Shown: piece by piece, positions 24,822 through 34,334 of the stretch | Numbering within the stretch: position 1 is the stretch's first letter | How the letters are laid out: the number at the start of each line of letters is the position of its first letter | Assembly: GCA_944325825.1 (NCBI GenBank) | Contig: CALVBP010000010.1 | Coordinates: 1 to 63,509 of the forward strand | DNA: 63,509 nucleotides | Direction: 5' to 3' | From: Candidatus Gastranaerophilales bacterium | GTDB taxonomy: Bacteria > Cyanobacteriota > Vampirovibrionia > Gastranaerophilales > Gastranaerophilaceae | Notes under the pieces: generated by a model | The model's input: the letters and a program-made list of their open reading frames with translations, nothing else | Database searches by the model: none | What the model was told of the DNA's origin: nothing | Program-made: the position numbers and the translations under genes

Positions 24822-25885
24822 AACCCGAAGTCCTCATCTTCCGGTATATCGGTGTTAAGCTTAATTATTCTGCGTTCTATCGGGGGCAGGGAAGATTCTT
24901 CGGAATCTGTTTCGCTATCAAGATTAACGTAAAGTTCCATTTTGCTGTTTGAGAGTTTTTCTCGCTTTTGTTTTTCTATACGTTTTCTGTTTTCTTCAAG
25001 CAATTTTTGAGCAGCAAGAGAAATGGAATCTCCTTCTACTGTTTTTATAATTTCTTCTCTTTGTTGTTGAATTCTGTCTTGTTCTGCCTTTGTAAGTTTT
25101 AGGGTATTATCATTCCTTGTACCGAATTGATTTTTGTATTTGTTTTTCAGAATAAGAATTTCAACTCTTCTGTTAGCGGGATCTTTAGGAGATATTGCCG
25201 TTGCAAGTGGTCTTGTGTCGGCATAACCGGTTGCTGAGAATAGTGACGGAGAAAATTTAAACCGGCTTATTAAATATCTGACTACAGCACATGCTCTTGC
25301 ACTTGAAAGTTCCCAGTTTGATGGGAATAGAGAGCTTCTTATAGCCAGACTGTCAGTATGCCCTTCCACAATCATTGAGTGGAGAACAAATTTTTTGCAG
25401 ATTAAGACCCCAACTTTATCAAGAAGTTTTCTTGCATTACTGTCCAGATAGGCTGAACCGTTTGCGAAAAGATATTTATCTTCAAAAGTTAATAACAGCC
25501 CCTTTTCTGTTATTTCGGCGGAAATCCCGTCAAGTTCCCCCATTTCAGTTAGTTCTTTAACCTCTTGCTCTATCTCGTTAAATGAAGCTTCTTCATATTT
25601 AGGGCTTATATATTCAAGCATTAATGACGGAATAAAAGAATTTGCCTGTTGTTGGTCAAATATTGAATCGCTGCCTTCAAGAATGGCTTCTTTTCCTTCA
25701 AGCAGGGTGTTTTGGCTAAAAGCATTCTTGAGAGATTCTTCCAGCTTTGCAAAATCAGTTGCATCGACCTGTGCCAGTGCATACAAAACTACGAAAGTTG
25801 CAAAAAGCAGAGTAATAAAGTCTGCATATGAGACTAGCCATCTTTCAAGATTTTCATGTTCTTCATGTTTCTTTTTTTTAGCCAT
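24818..25885 (-). CDS. motB: flagellar stator protein MotB
   Basis: 355 residues. The N-terminal cytoplasmic Lys-rich tail is followed by a single membrane helix whose channel aspartate is in SYADF (Asp22). A periplasmic linker and an OmpA-type peptidoglycan-binding domain follow (EGHTDS, then NWELSSARA and ANRRVEI). Beyond it lies an unusual C-terminal extension of about 100 charged residues. I start at the ATG at 25885, preceded by AAGGAGC; a longer frame upstream lacks a ribosome site. It overlaps motA by eight bases. Confidence 0.93.
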   Translation of the reverse strand: MAKKKKHEEHENLERWLVSYADFITLLFATFVVLYALAQVDATDFAKLEESLKNAFSQNTLLEGKEAILEGSDSIFDQQQANSFIPSLMLEYISPKYEEASFNEIEQEVKELTEMGELDGISAEITEKGLLLTFEDKYLFANGSAYLDSNARKLLDKVGVLICKKFVLHSMIVEGHTDSLAIRSSLFPSNWELSSARACAVVRYLISRFKFSPSLFSATGYADTRPLATAISPKDPANRRVEILILKNKYKNQFGTRNDNTLKLTKAEQDRIQQQREEIIKTVEGDSISLAAQKLLEENRKRIEKQKREKLSNSKMELYVNLDSETDSEESSLPPIERRIIKLNTDIPEDEDFGL

Positions 25886-26645
25886 TTTGCTCCTTGTTAT
25901 CTTTTTCAAGGATGAATGAACGGAGTTTTCTTTCAATTAATACGGGACTTTCTCCTGCTTGTATTGAAAGGACTCCTTCAAGTATCATGTTTTTGTATAA
26001 AAATACACTTTGATAAATAAATTTAATTCTGGTGCTTATCGGAATCATAACAAGGTTTGCTGCGAACAAACCATAAATGGTTGCAACGAACGCAACTGCA
26101 ATACCGGCACCGAGTTTGGAAGGGTCGGAGAGGTTCTGCATAACCTGAATCAGCCCCATAACAGCACCGATAATACCAAGTGTAGGTGAATATCCTCCGA
26201 AGGATTCGAAAACTTTTGCGCAGCCGTTTACATGATTTTCATATTGTTCAATCTGGTTTTCCATCATTTCTCTTACAAGAGTCGGGTCAGTTCCGTCGGC
26301 AACAGCGCCCAGTCCCAAAGTTAAAAGCGGGTCAGATGCATTATAAGCTTCTTTTTCAAGAGCTATGATACCTTCTTTTCTTGCTTTTGTGGCAAAACCG
26401 CCTATTTCGGTTATTAATGCGTCAAAATCACTTTTGGGAGGCATGAAAACATTCTTGAGCATTAATATAGCATTTTTTAATTGCTCAGGCGGAAAGCTTA
26501 ATACGATAGCACCTGTAGTACCGCCAAGAACGATAAAAGCTGCGGTGATTTGAAGCAGTTGTCCTATGTTACCGCCTTCAAGAGCTTGCCCTGTCAAGAT
26601 AAAACCAATCCCGAGGAATAAACCTATGACTGCAAATATATCCAT
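25878..26645 (-). CDS. motA: flagellar stator protein MotA
   Basis: 255 residues, four membrane helices, proton- or sodium-driven stator subunit. It shows the N-terminal pair (IGLFLGIGFILTGQALEGG and AAFIVLGGTTGAIVLSF), the cytoplasmic domain with the rotor-contacting charged residues, and the C-terminal pair with YSPTLGIIGAVMGLIQ and VAFVATIYGLFAANLV. A CGGAGAT ribosome site precedes the ATG. It forms an operon with motB. The flagellar rod genes lie 23 kb away, so motility genes are dispersed. Confidence 0.94.
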   Translation of the reverse strand: MDIFAVIGLFLGIGFILTGQALEGGNIGQLLQITAAFIVLGGTTGAIVLSFPPEQLKNAILMLKNVFMPPKSDFDALITEIGGFATKARKEGIIALEKEAYNASDPLLTLGLGAVADGTDPTLVREMMENQIEQYENHVNGCAKVFESFGGYSPTLGIIGAVMGLIQVMQNLSDPSKLGAGIAVAFVATIYGLFAANLVMIPISTRIKFIYQSVFLYKNMILEGVLSIQAGESPVLIERKLRSFILEKDNKEQNG

Positions 26646-26743
26646 AATTATCTCCGATTATATACTATTCTGATTATATTAAACTACAATTTAATCTCTT
26701 TGGAATCCTTTAAATATAGTATGTTTGGAGATAATAGTATTAT

Positions 26744-28984
26744 TTATGCGGGGAAATTGCCGGATAAAATTTTGATTGCATTATTTTCAGCTCTGTCAGC
26801 ACGTTTTAGAGCGGATGCAAGTCCGGAATTATCAAAAGTTTTTTTAATATTTGCAGGTGTTTGAGCAGGAATATACTTGTTCACTGCCTCTGTGGGGTTT
26901 TTCCCCAGCGTAGAATCCTGTGACGGAATGTAGGTATATGTGTCACGATTTGACTTTGTTTTCGGCACCTGAGAATCCTGTGACGGAATATAAGTATAGT
27001 TATCATATTCCGGCTTAGTTTTCGGAACTTGTGAATCTTGCGACGGGATGTAAGTATATTTATCCTGAAGATTATTTTGAACCTGTGTTGCTATAGCGGA
27101 TGTGCTTGCGGCTGTTGTACTTGCTGCAGCGAGTTGTTCCTGATTGGCAGGTTCTTTTGCGGCAGGCGGAATTGTCGGCTCGACTATCGGCTGCGATTTA
27201 ATATCGGTTTCGGGCTGAAGTTTGGTGTCAGGTTGAACCGGATTATTTTGAGCTTCGAGTTTTGCTTCCTGTGCTTTAAGAAGTCTTTCCTGTAAATCTT
27301 TTCTCAGGAATTCCTCCTGGCTCTTTTTATTTGCTTCATGTTCTTCTTCTTTTATTTCATCATAATAGTCACCGAAAATAGCTTTACAAATTTTAGTTAA
27401 AGCGGCATCCAGAACAGAACTTGATAACATTAATACTCCGATAAATCTTAGAGGAACACCAATTGCGTTCTTACCGAGATTTGGAAGTTTCTGGAAGATA
27501 GTTCTTCCTTTTAATCCGTTGTTTCCGATATCTATAAAGGAACCGATTTTTCTAAGCATTTTGACGAGCAAGTTTTGAGGTTTGTCTGATTTTTTTAGAG
27601 CTTTAATTTGCTCTTTAACAGCTTTTCTTGCAGCTTTATCTTCCGCAATAGTGGCAAATTCTTTGTTGTTAACTTTATTTTTAAATTCTGCTGTTAATTC
27701 ATAGATTTTTTTACGGTTCTCTTTACTTACACCTATATTTTGTAAGCCGCCTAAACCGTAAACTATTTTAACTGCAAGAGGTATTGTAACAACCCAGGCA
27801 CTTGCCATCAAAAGGCCATTCATAAGTGTTCCGACTTTGGAATCTTTGTCAGCTTTTTTGGTGTTTTCGATGGCATTAACAATCCATGGCACCATGAAGA
27901 ATAATACACCTAGTTTACCACCGCCGAATGTTGCCATTCTGTGGAAAATCTGCATAGCTTTTGCGCACATTCTTCCTGTTGCGGTCTTAGCCGATGAAAT
28001 GCTGTGGAATTTGTTATAAAACTGGTTTGAAGTTATTTTACGGCTGAATGGTTGGAATGACCCTAGCCAGCCGATATTTCCGCTTGAAATTCTTAATTTT
28101 CCGCTTGCTTTTTCAAGGGCTTTTTCAAGAGTCGGGATTGTTTCTCCGGTTGTATCTTTCATAATCTTTTCAAAAGCGGCTTTATCAAGATTCAGAGCTT
28201 TAAGCATTTGTTCTTCAACTTTTTTTGATGCATCCGGGCTTGATATAATATTTCTGATTTCTGTTTCATCAAGCTTAAGTCTTTTTAGTCTTGCAAAATT
28301 GACAAAATCAGCATCTTTAATTTTTGAGAGACTTTTTACGTTAAAGAATTTTTTAGCAGCTTCGGCTTCCGTTTTATCAAGGCGGATATTTTTGCGTTTC
28401 ATCACCCCTTCTGATTCAAGTCCTATGTTACGTGCAAATTCTTTAAAATCCTGGAGCGTTCTCATTTGCTGTGAATGAAGTTCTGATTTCGGCATATCCC
28501 AGTCCGGAATAGCGGGTTTGTCTATTATTGCAGATGTAATACTATTAGTATGCAGGAATTTACTTGCTTTATTCCTTGCAATTCTTAGCTTGTCTACAAC
28601 TTTAGGTGACAATTTGCCCTGCATTTTGTCTCCAAAATGAGAAGCTTTTCCTACGAGACTCTTATTGTATTCTCCTCCAAAGTGTTCTCCCAGAACATCA
28701 AACCCTTTGAAAAGACCTGCAGTCAGAAGAAGTGCTGTAAGAGGGTGTTCTACCATAGGGGAAATCATTCCCATGGGGTCTGCTTGTTTTACAGTTTCTT
28801 TAAAGCTCTTTGGTTTATATCCGTCGTTTGGCATATAGTATAAATCAGGCAGCTGTACATTTGGAATTTGAGGCTGTAAAGACGGTGCCGGCATGGCAGG
28901 AGTTTGTGCTCCTACACCCTGTATATATTGAGGGTATTGAGCCAATTGGTAGTTATAAAGATTATTTTGATCGATTGTACTCAC
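26744..28984 (-). CDS. very large membrane protein with 20-residue C-terminal repeats
   Basis: 746 residues from a GTG at 28984, which has GGCAGG seven bases upstream; an in-frame GTG 18 bases earlier is possible. The N-terminus is Gln/Pro/Tyr-rich. A long helical region contains hydrophobic segments near residues 365-385, 395-425 and 520-545. A charged Gln/Pro-rich linker and near-exact repeats with the core YTYIPSQDSQVPKTK close the protein. No known family is recognised. It sits beside another large protein of similar style (29088-31289), and the two may act together. Confidence 0.75.
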   Translation of the reverse strand: MSTIDQNNLYNYQLAQYPQYIQGVGAQTPAMPAPSLQPQIPNVQLPDLYYMPNDGYKPKSFKETVKQADPMGMISPMVEHPLTALLLTAGLFKGFDVLGEHFGGEYNKSLVGKASHFGDKMQGKLSPKVVDKLRIARNKASKFLHTNSITSAIIDKPAIPDWDMPKSELHSQQMRTLQDFKEFARNIGLESEGVMKRKNIRLDKTEAEAAKKFFNVKSLSKIKDADFVNFARLKRLKLDETEIRNIISSPDASKKVEEQMLKALNLDKAAFEKIMKDTTGETIPTLEKALEKASGKLRISSGNIGWLGSFQPFSRKITSNQFYNKFHSISSAKTATGRMCAKAMQIFHRMATFGGGKLGVLFFMVPWIVNAIENTKKADKDSKVGTLMNGLLMASAWVVTIPLAVKIVYGLGGLQNIGVSKENRKKIYELTAEFKNKVNNKEFATIAEDKAARKAVKEQIKALKKSDKPQNLLVKMLRKIGSFIDIGNNGLKGRTIFQKLPNLGKNAIGVPLRFIGVLMLSSSVLDAALTKICKAIFGDYYDEIKEEEHEANKKSQEEFLRKDLQERLLKAQEAKLEAQNNPVQPDTKLQPETDIKSQPIVEPTIPPAAKEPANQEQLAAASTTAASTSAIATQVQNNLQDKYTYIPSQDSQVPKTKPEYDNYTYIPSQDSQVPKTKSNRDTYTYIPSQDSTLGKNPTEAVNKYIPAQTPANIKKTFDNSGLASALKRADRAENNAIKILSGNFPA
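26911..27063. repeat. 60-bp period coding repeats
   Basis: Three tandem units begin near 26911, 26971 and 27031, exactly 60 bases apart, encoding the 20-residue unit with the core TYIPSQDS. A fourth degenerate unit (KYIPAQTP) lies towards the C-terminus near 26860. Identity at DNA level is high, pointing to recent duplication. Confidence 0.85.
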
Positions 28985-29087
28985 AATAAACCTGCCAAAC
29001 ACTAACTATATTTATAAAGTATTTTATCACCTGAAAATTGCTCTGTTTTCATGGCTTTACGGATATTTTGTAAATTTTCTTTACATA

Positions 29088-31289
29088 TTATGAAAGAGAC
29101 TGCGGGGTTTTTTCATCATACGGAGCAAAGACTCTGGGGTCATCTATTTTCTCCATTGCTTTCATTATACCGATTTTACCGGCTTTCTTCTGAATATTTG
29201 TAAGCCAGGAGTTAAAAGCATAAGGTACTGAATATATTAATCCAAGAATTGGTAAGGCGGCAACAATACCCGTATTAATAAGAGTGTTATAGTTCTGGTA
29301 AGTAAAATTCATTCCGAGTTTTTCCTGAATATCTTTTGGAATTATAACATCAAAGTTGTTCGCTTTTGACTTAACCCATAATTTACCGCTTTGTGCAAGT
29401 AGTCTGCGTATCCATTTTGCGGCAGGAGTTTGTTTTAAATGACCTTCAAAAAGTTCCGAAAATACTTTTGCCATATCAGTATCGGTTTTTCCCTGCATGG
29501 CATTTTCTAAACCTTGATTTCCGATTTTTCCCAGTTCTGATAACAAATTATCGACTGCGCTTTTAAGTTCTGCATTTTTTGGATTTTTTGCAAATTCGGC
29601 ATATGTTCCTCTGACTATTGATTTTTGGAATTCTCTAACAGCAGCCTTGTCGGATTTTTTGGTTATCTCATTAATTTTGTTTACTGCGGCTTTTATAGAT
29701 GATTTAGAATCAAATGTTAAATTAGTAAGCCAGTTACCGGCTTTTATAATCGGAAATTTTCCTTTGGCAACGGAAATTCCAAGTAAAGCTATTGCGGCAC
29801 CGGTTGTTATTCCCCACAGGATTGAAACAAATTCTTTAAAAATCTCGGAACCGGCTTCGACATCTTCAGAGTATCTTTGTGACATCTCGTCAATTTCATC
29901 AAAGGCTGTAAATAAATTCTTTTGTAAATTCTTAGCTTCAGTTTTTTGAGCTTCTGTAGTTTCAATTTCTTTAAATGCTTTTTGAAGCTTTTCGTTTTCT
30001 GCTCTTGTGGTTTGTTTATATTTTTTGTATTCTTTTTTGTCTTTTAAATATGAAAATAAAAATGAAAAACTACCGCCAAGTTTTTGGAAGAAAGATTTTT
30101 TCTGAGGCTCTGCTTTTATGTGGGAAGCTTTTTCCATCTCTTCATCTGAAAAAGCTATTAATCTTTCCGGATGTGCAAGCAGGTCTTTGCGAGCTTGATA
30201 TCTTCCTATTCTTGATGCATTCTTTTCTTCTACCGTGCTTTGTGTTTGAATAACCAGGGGAATTAAAATAGGAATCATGGTAGAGATTACGGCACGGGCT
30301 TTCTTGTTTGTTCTGGTAAGTTTTAATAACTTATTTACGGCAAACCCGACCGGAATTGCAATCAGCCAGGAAAGAGTTCCGATGGTATCATAAGAATTTT
30401 CTACATTTTCAGAGTATTCTTCAGCTTTTATATTGACATCTTTTACGATATTGATTATTAATTCTTGTTCTTCCCTGCCTTTTTTTAATTGCTCTTCTGT
30501 TAATTTAACCGATTTGAGTTTTTCAATTTCATCCGAATCCTTTTGTGCAAGCCATGCTTTATACTTGCTTTTGTCTTGCTCAAGTTCTTTTAGTTCTGAA
30601 AAAATTTTGGACAGATTATTTTTTTCTCTTGTGTCAGGGATATTTGAAGCGATTTCTTTTGCTTTTTCAATTTGTTCAGGGGTATAGATAATAAAATTTT
30701 CAACATCTTTAAGTTCGTTTTGTTTAGCTTGAAACCTGCCGATACGGGAAGCTTCTTTCTGTCTTGAATTCCCCCATAGTATCATACCTATCGCACTTGC
30801 AACCATTAGACCGGTCACGGCATATGTTCCGTAATTTTTTATTTTGCGGCTTAGCATTTCAGCTTTTTTGCTCAAATCAAGATATTCTTTTTTCTTTATT
30901 TTAAAATTGGAATCTTGAGGAGAGAGGCTTTTAAGTTCTTTTTTCGCATTATTTAATTTTTTTCTTATATTTGAAGTAAATTGTTTATCTGCAAGTTGTA
31001 TAAGAGGTTCTTGCAAAAAAGTGAATCCTATAACAGGAATAGCTGAAACAATTCCGGTCAACTGTTCCATGTTCTGGCAATTATCTTCCGAGCGAGTATC
31101 CATAATTTCGCTTGCTCTTACTACGGTTTCTGCTTTTTTCTGAATTAAATTGAGTTTATCCTGCGGAATATTTAAATTGGCAGCCAAATACTCCTTACGG
31201 GCCCTTTTGTCTGCCTGCGCCTGTTCCCATTCATCATATTTCCTGTAATTTTTTCTTACATCGTTTATAGAATTTACAAATTGTCCCAC
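29088..31289 (-). CDS. very large membrane protein with internal repeats
   Basis: 733 residues from a GTG start with AGGAG and AAGGA upstream. Two clearly related segments begin ASRIGRFQAK (about residue 180) and ASRIGRYQAR (about 355). Each is followed by a charged helical stretch, a Y-S-E-[ND]-V-E motif and a pair of hydrophobic segments; the N-terminal part (RKEYLAANL to VSAIPVIGFTFLQEP) looks like a third, more diverged unit. It is therefore built from repeated helix-plus-membrane modules. Lys/Glu-rich coiled-coil character is strong. No family is recognised. It lies 104 bases from the neighbouring large protein on the same strand. Confidence 0.75.
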   Translation of the reverse strand: MGQFVNSINDVRKNYRKYDEWEQAQADKRARKEYLAANLNIPQDKLNLIQKKAETVVRASEIMDTRSEDNCQNMEQLTGIVSAIPVIGFTFLQEPLIQLADKQFTSNIRKKLNNAKKELKSLSPQDSNFKIKKKEYLDLSKKAEMLSRKIKNYGTYAVTGLMVASAIGMILWGNSRQKEASRIGRFQAKQNELKDVENFIIYTPEQIEKAKEIASNIPDTREKNNLSKIFSELKELEQDKSKYKAWLAQKDSDEIEKLKSVKLTEEQLKKGREEQELIINIVKDVNIKAEEYSENVENSYDTIGTLSWLIAIPVGFAVNKLLKLTRTNKKARAVISTMIPILIPLVIQTQSTVEEKNASRIGRYQARKDLLAHPERLIAFSDEEMEKASHIKAEPQKKSFFQKLGGSFSFLFSYLKDKKEYKKYKQTTRAENEKLQKAFKEIETTEAQKTEAKNLQKNLFTAFDEIDEMSQRYSEDVEAGSEIFKEFVSILWGITTGAAIALLGISVAKGKFPIIKAGNWLTNLTFDSKSSIKAAVNKINEITKKSDKAAVREFQKSIVRGTYAEFAKNPKNAELKSAVDNLLSELGKIGNQGLENAMQGKTDTDMAKVFSELFEGHLKQTPAAKWIRRLLAQSGKLWVKSKANNFDVIIPKDIQEKLGMNFTYQNYNTLINTGIVAALPILGLIYSVPYAFNSWLTNIQKKAGKIGIMKAMEKIDDPRVFAPYDEKTPQSLS

Positions 31290-31495
31290 AGTCCTTCTGC
31301 TCCTACTTTTATTAAAGTACTAAGAAGAAAAAAATTGCGCATCAGGTAAAATCGCTTTAATATTTTGTAACAATATTGTGCATTTAACAAATTTAACGAC
31401 TATTAAGAAATGTAAATCAACCCCCCTATATTCTTGTGTTTATTGAATTAAATAAGTATCATATACTTATATATCCTTACATAGGAGAGTATAAA

Positions 31496-32989
31496 TTGAG
31501 AGTTATTCCCGTACAACAAAATTTACCGGTCATTTTGAATAAAGGAAGTGTATCGAAGAGGAATAATACGACAGAATCTGCAGGTGTTTTAAACGACAAC
31601 AATGTTTTATGCGGAACTTCTCAGATTAGTTTTACATCCGGAATTTCCAATATCCCGCATTCAGTCGAAAAAATTTCTTTGGATGATAAACTCGCTTATG
31701 CTCTAAAAAGGCTCAAATCTTGCGAGTTTCTTGTAGCAGCAAATGATGTGGTCTCTCAAGCATCAAAACTTCGTGATTGTGTACTTTTAGCACCATTTCT
31801 TATTAATAAAATAAGTGTAATAACCGATAAAAGTCTAAATGAAATCCTTTTATTTGCAAAGTTTGCGGACGGACAGTATACGCTGTTTAATCCTAATGAA
31901 GATGTTATATTTTTAAACGGCTTTCAGCCGGTAAAGCATAACAGCGCAGTAATGATTGATGAAAATGATGCAATAATATTGTCCAATCAGGCTCTTATAG
32001 TAAAAGACAGTCCTGATAACGAGTTTAACGTTGAAGATTATGCACAATACTTCTTTAAGGAATATGATTTTAGGAACGATGCAAAAGAAGCTGCTCGTAA
32101 ATACAATATGCAAAAACTAACTCAGATAACTCAGCCCCTAAAGAAAAAGGATGCTGAAACTATTACTTTTGCAAATGTAGGCGGACAAAAGGATGTTATT
32201 GACACTATAAAAAAGAGAATTCTTTTTCCGATGAAGTATCCGGAAGTTTTTAAAAATAACAGTATGAATCACGGTGTTATTTTATACGGGCCGCCCGGAA
32301 CCGGGAAGAGCCTTATAGCGGAAGCTCTTGCAAATGAGTCTGGAGCTGCGGTATTTAAGTTATGTGCTACGGATTTGACATCCAAGTATGTTGGTGAGTC
32401 TGAAAAGAATTGGAGGAATTTATTCGAAGAAGCTAAAAACATGGAGCCAAGTATAATCTACATTGATGAATTTGATGCTATAGCAAGGCAGAGGGGCGGC
32501 ATTGACACATACGGTGATAAGCTTATTAATCAGTTACTTTCCTTGATGAGTAATGTTGAAAAGAATAAAGATAATGTTTATTTGATTGCCGCCACAAATA
32601 ATTACGGAGCTTTAGATCCCGCAATTATGCGCTCAGGAAGGTTCGGGCTTCATCTTGAAATAAAAGCGCCGGATTTAGAGGGCACAAAAGAAATTCTTAA
32701 AATTCATACTAAAAATAAACCGATGGCGAAAGATTTTGATATTGATAAAACGGCTGAAATTATGTATTCAAAGAAAATGACCGGCGCTGATATTGCAGCT
32801 GTTATTGATAACTCTTATTCTAATGCTTTAGATCGCCTTGGATTCTATAAATCTATGGAAGAAGGAAGATTTACTACTTCTATGATGAATTATTTTGATA
32901 TTACAGAAGCAGATTTAATAAAAGCCATAAATAATTTTGATAATAAGGACCCTAAACGGAATCCGGTAGGGTTCCGCTCAGGAAAATAG
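31496..32989 (+). CDS. AAA+ ATPase with tagged N-terminus
   Basis: 497 residues from a TTG at 31496, chosen because TAGGAGAG ends seven bases before it. The N-terminal 240 residues are unfamiliar and include ISFTSG (44-49), a variant of the tag shared by other proteins here. The AAA domain has Walker A GPPGTGKS near 265, Walker B IIYIDEFDAIA near 320 and the second region of homology AATNNYGALDPAIMRSGRFG, with both arginines. It belongs to the classical AAA (Cdc48/FtsH-like) clade but has no protease or membrane segment. It is probably a protein unfoldase or remodelling enzyme; the substrate is unknown. Confidence 0.88.
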   Translation: MRVIPVQQNLPVILNKGSVSKRNNTTESAGVLNDNNVLCGTSQISFTSGISNIPHSVEKISLDDKLAYALKRLKSCEFLVAANDVVSQASKLRDCVLLAPFLINKISVITDKSLNEILLFAKFADGQYTLFNPNEDVIFLNGFQPVKHNSAVMIDENDAIILSNQALIVKDSPDNEFNVEDYAQYFFKEYDFRNDAKEAARKYNMQKLTQITQPLKKKDAETITFANVGGQKDVIDTIKKRILFPMKYPEVFKNNSMNHGVILYGPPGTGKSLIAEALANESGAAVFKLCATDLTSKYVGESEKNWRNLFEEAKNMEPSIIYIDEFDAIARQRGGIDTYGDKLINQLLSLMSNVEKNKDNVYLIAATNNYGALDPAIMRSGRFGLHLEIKAPDLEGTKEILKIHTKNKPMAKDFDIDKTAEIMYSKKMTGADIAAVIDNSYSNALDRLGFYKSMEEGRFTTSMMNYFDITEADLIKAINNFDNKDPKRNPVGFRSGK

Positions 32990-33080
32990 TAAACTTTTTT
33001 TACAATATGCCTGAAAAAACGAGCATTTTTTTGTAATTTACTATACAATGTTCATGTCACATTAAGGATTAAGAAAAATA

Positions 33081-33914
33081 ATGGAAACCTTTGAATTAAC
33101 TAATTACAAATTTTATTCAAGCCGGCTGGATATGGAATTAATTACCACTATAGTGGATGCTTTGAAAGAGATTTTGGAAGAAGATAAAAAGCAGGAACAA
33201 CCCCTGTTTTTGAAAGTTGCAGATAATTTTATTATGGATATCGCAAGAAAAGTTGTTCAGGAAAAAAAGAAAACTTTTCTAATAGGTATTACAGGGGAAA
33301 GTGCTTCCGGCAAGACCGTATTTGTTGATAATACAATTGAAGCGGTTATGAAGGAGAAAAAAGAAGGAATTTACACAGTTATCAGGTGCGATGATTACTA
33401 TAAAGATACATCAAAGGAACTTCAGGCAGCAGGAAGTTACGATGCTTTGTTTAAGACCGGGTTTAGCTTTGATACACCTGATGCAATTGACTTAAAGCTG
33501 ATGAGAAAACACCTCCTTGCCCTTAAAAATCTCGAGACGGTTGTTTCTCCTAAATATGATTTTGTTACCTGTGTATCCGACCCCAACGGTGATGTTAAAA
33601 AGCCGGCAAAAGTTATTTTGACAGAAGGTTTATATGTCTTAAACGAAGATGTTCGTGATATTATGGATGTTAAAGTTTATGTATTCACGCCGATAGATGT
33701 TATCAAAGAGCGCTGGTATAAACGTGCTGTTTTGAGAGGTAAAACTGGTGAAGCTGCTGATTTACAATTCAAAAATGTCAATGAAACTGCTCAACAGTAT
33801 ATACGACCGACTTATCAAATTTCTGACTGTATCATTAACGGTATGGTTGATAAGGATTACATTAAAGTTATTACAGACAAAATTTTAAACAAACTAATTG
33901 AAATTTGTGCATAA
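33081..33914 (+). CDS. uridine kinase / phosphoribulokinase family protein
   Basis: 277 residues. P-loop GITGESASGKT near residues 73-83, the IRCDDYYKD segment characteristic of uridine kinases, a TFDTPDAID-like substrate loop (SFDTPDAIDLKLM) and the Tyr-Lys-Arg-rich lid (ERWYKRAVLRG). It probably phosphorylates uridine/cytidine or a related sugar compound. The first 70 residues before the P-loop are longer than in Udk, so the exact substrate is open. AAGGA lies about 11 bases before the ATG. It starts the plus-strand run with queD, uppP and deoC. Confidence 0.85.
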   Translation: METFELTNYKFYSSRLDMELITTIVDALKEILEEDKKQEQPLFLKVADNFIMDIARKVVQEKKKTFLIGITGESASGKTVFVDNTIEAVMKEKKEGIYTVIRCDDYYKDTSKELQAAGSYDALFKTGFSFDTPDAIDLKLMRKHLLALKNLETVVSPKYDFVTCVSDPNGDVKKPAKVILTEGLYVLNEDVRDIMDVKVYVFTPIDVIKERWYKRAVLRGKTGEAADLQFKNVNETAQQYIRPTYQISDCIINGMVDKDYIKVITDKILNKLIEICA

Positions 33915-33936
33915 TTTTGTCGGGGAGGAGAAATAA

Positions 33937-34296
33937 ATGTTTGAATTAAAGGCTCAGATGTATTTTGCAGCCGCACACCATTTGCTGAATTATGAAGGAG
34001 AATGTGAAAATCAGCACGGTCATAACTGGCTGGTAGAAGCATATGTTAAAGGAAATTCTTTAGATAAAAGTAATATTCTGATTGACTATAAAGTTCTTAA
34101 ACGTGAATTAAAAGCGGTTTTGGATTTGCTTGATCATAAAGATTTAAATGAGCTTCCGTATTTTAAAGGTGAAAGTCCTTCAAGTGAGATGATTTCCATG
34201 TTTATTTATAATAAACTGAAAGAAAAAGTGAATCTTGTCAGCAAGGTTTCTGTCTGGGAAACACCTACATCTTGTGCAAGCTATTATGAGGAATAG
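33937..34296 (+). CDS. queD: 6-carboxy-5,6,7,8-tetrahydropterin synthase
   Basis: 119 residues of the PTPS/QueD family, acting early in queuosine (7-deazaguanine) synthesis. The three zinc histidines are visible in AAHH and HGH. The catalytic Cys is in GECENQHGH, matching the Cys-x3-His-x-His pattern of QueD, and the DHKDLNE motif supplies the catalytic His/Asp. The C-terminal VWETPTSCASYY segment with the substrate-anchoring Glu is present. Ribosome site GGGGAGGAG. No other queuosine gene lies in the window. Confidence 0.92.
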   Translation: MFELKAQMYFAAAHHLLNYEGECENQHGHNWLVEAYVKGNSLDKSNILIDYKVLKRELKAVLDLLDHKDLNELPYFKGESPSSEMISMFIYNKLKEKVNLVSKVSVWETPTSCASYYEE

Positions 34297-34334
34297 AGAT
34301 ATTTTCTAGTATAAAAATATTGAGAGGGGGATAA

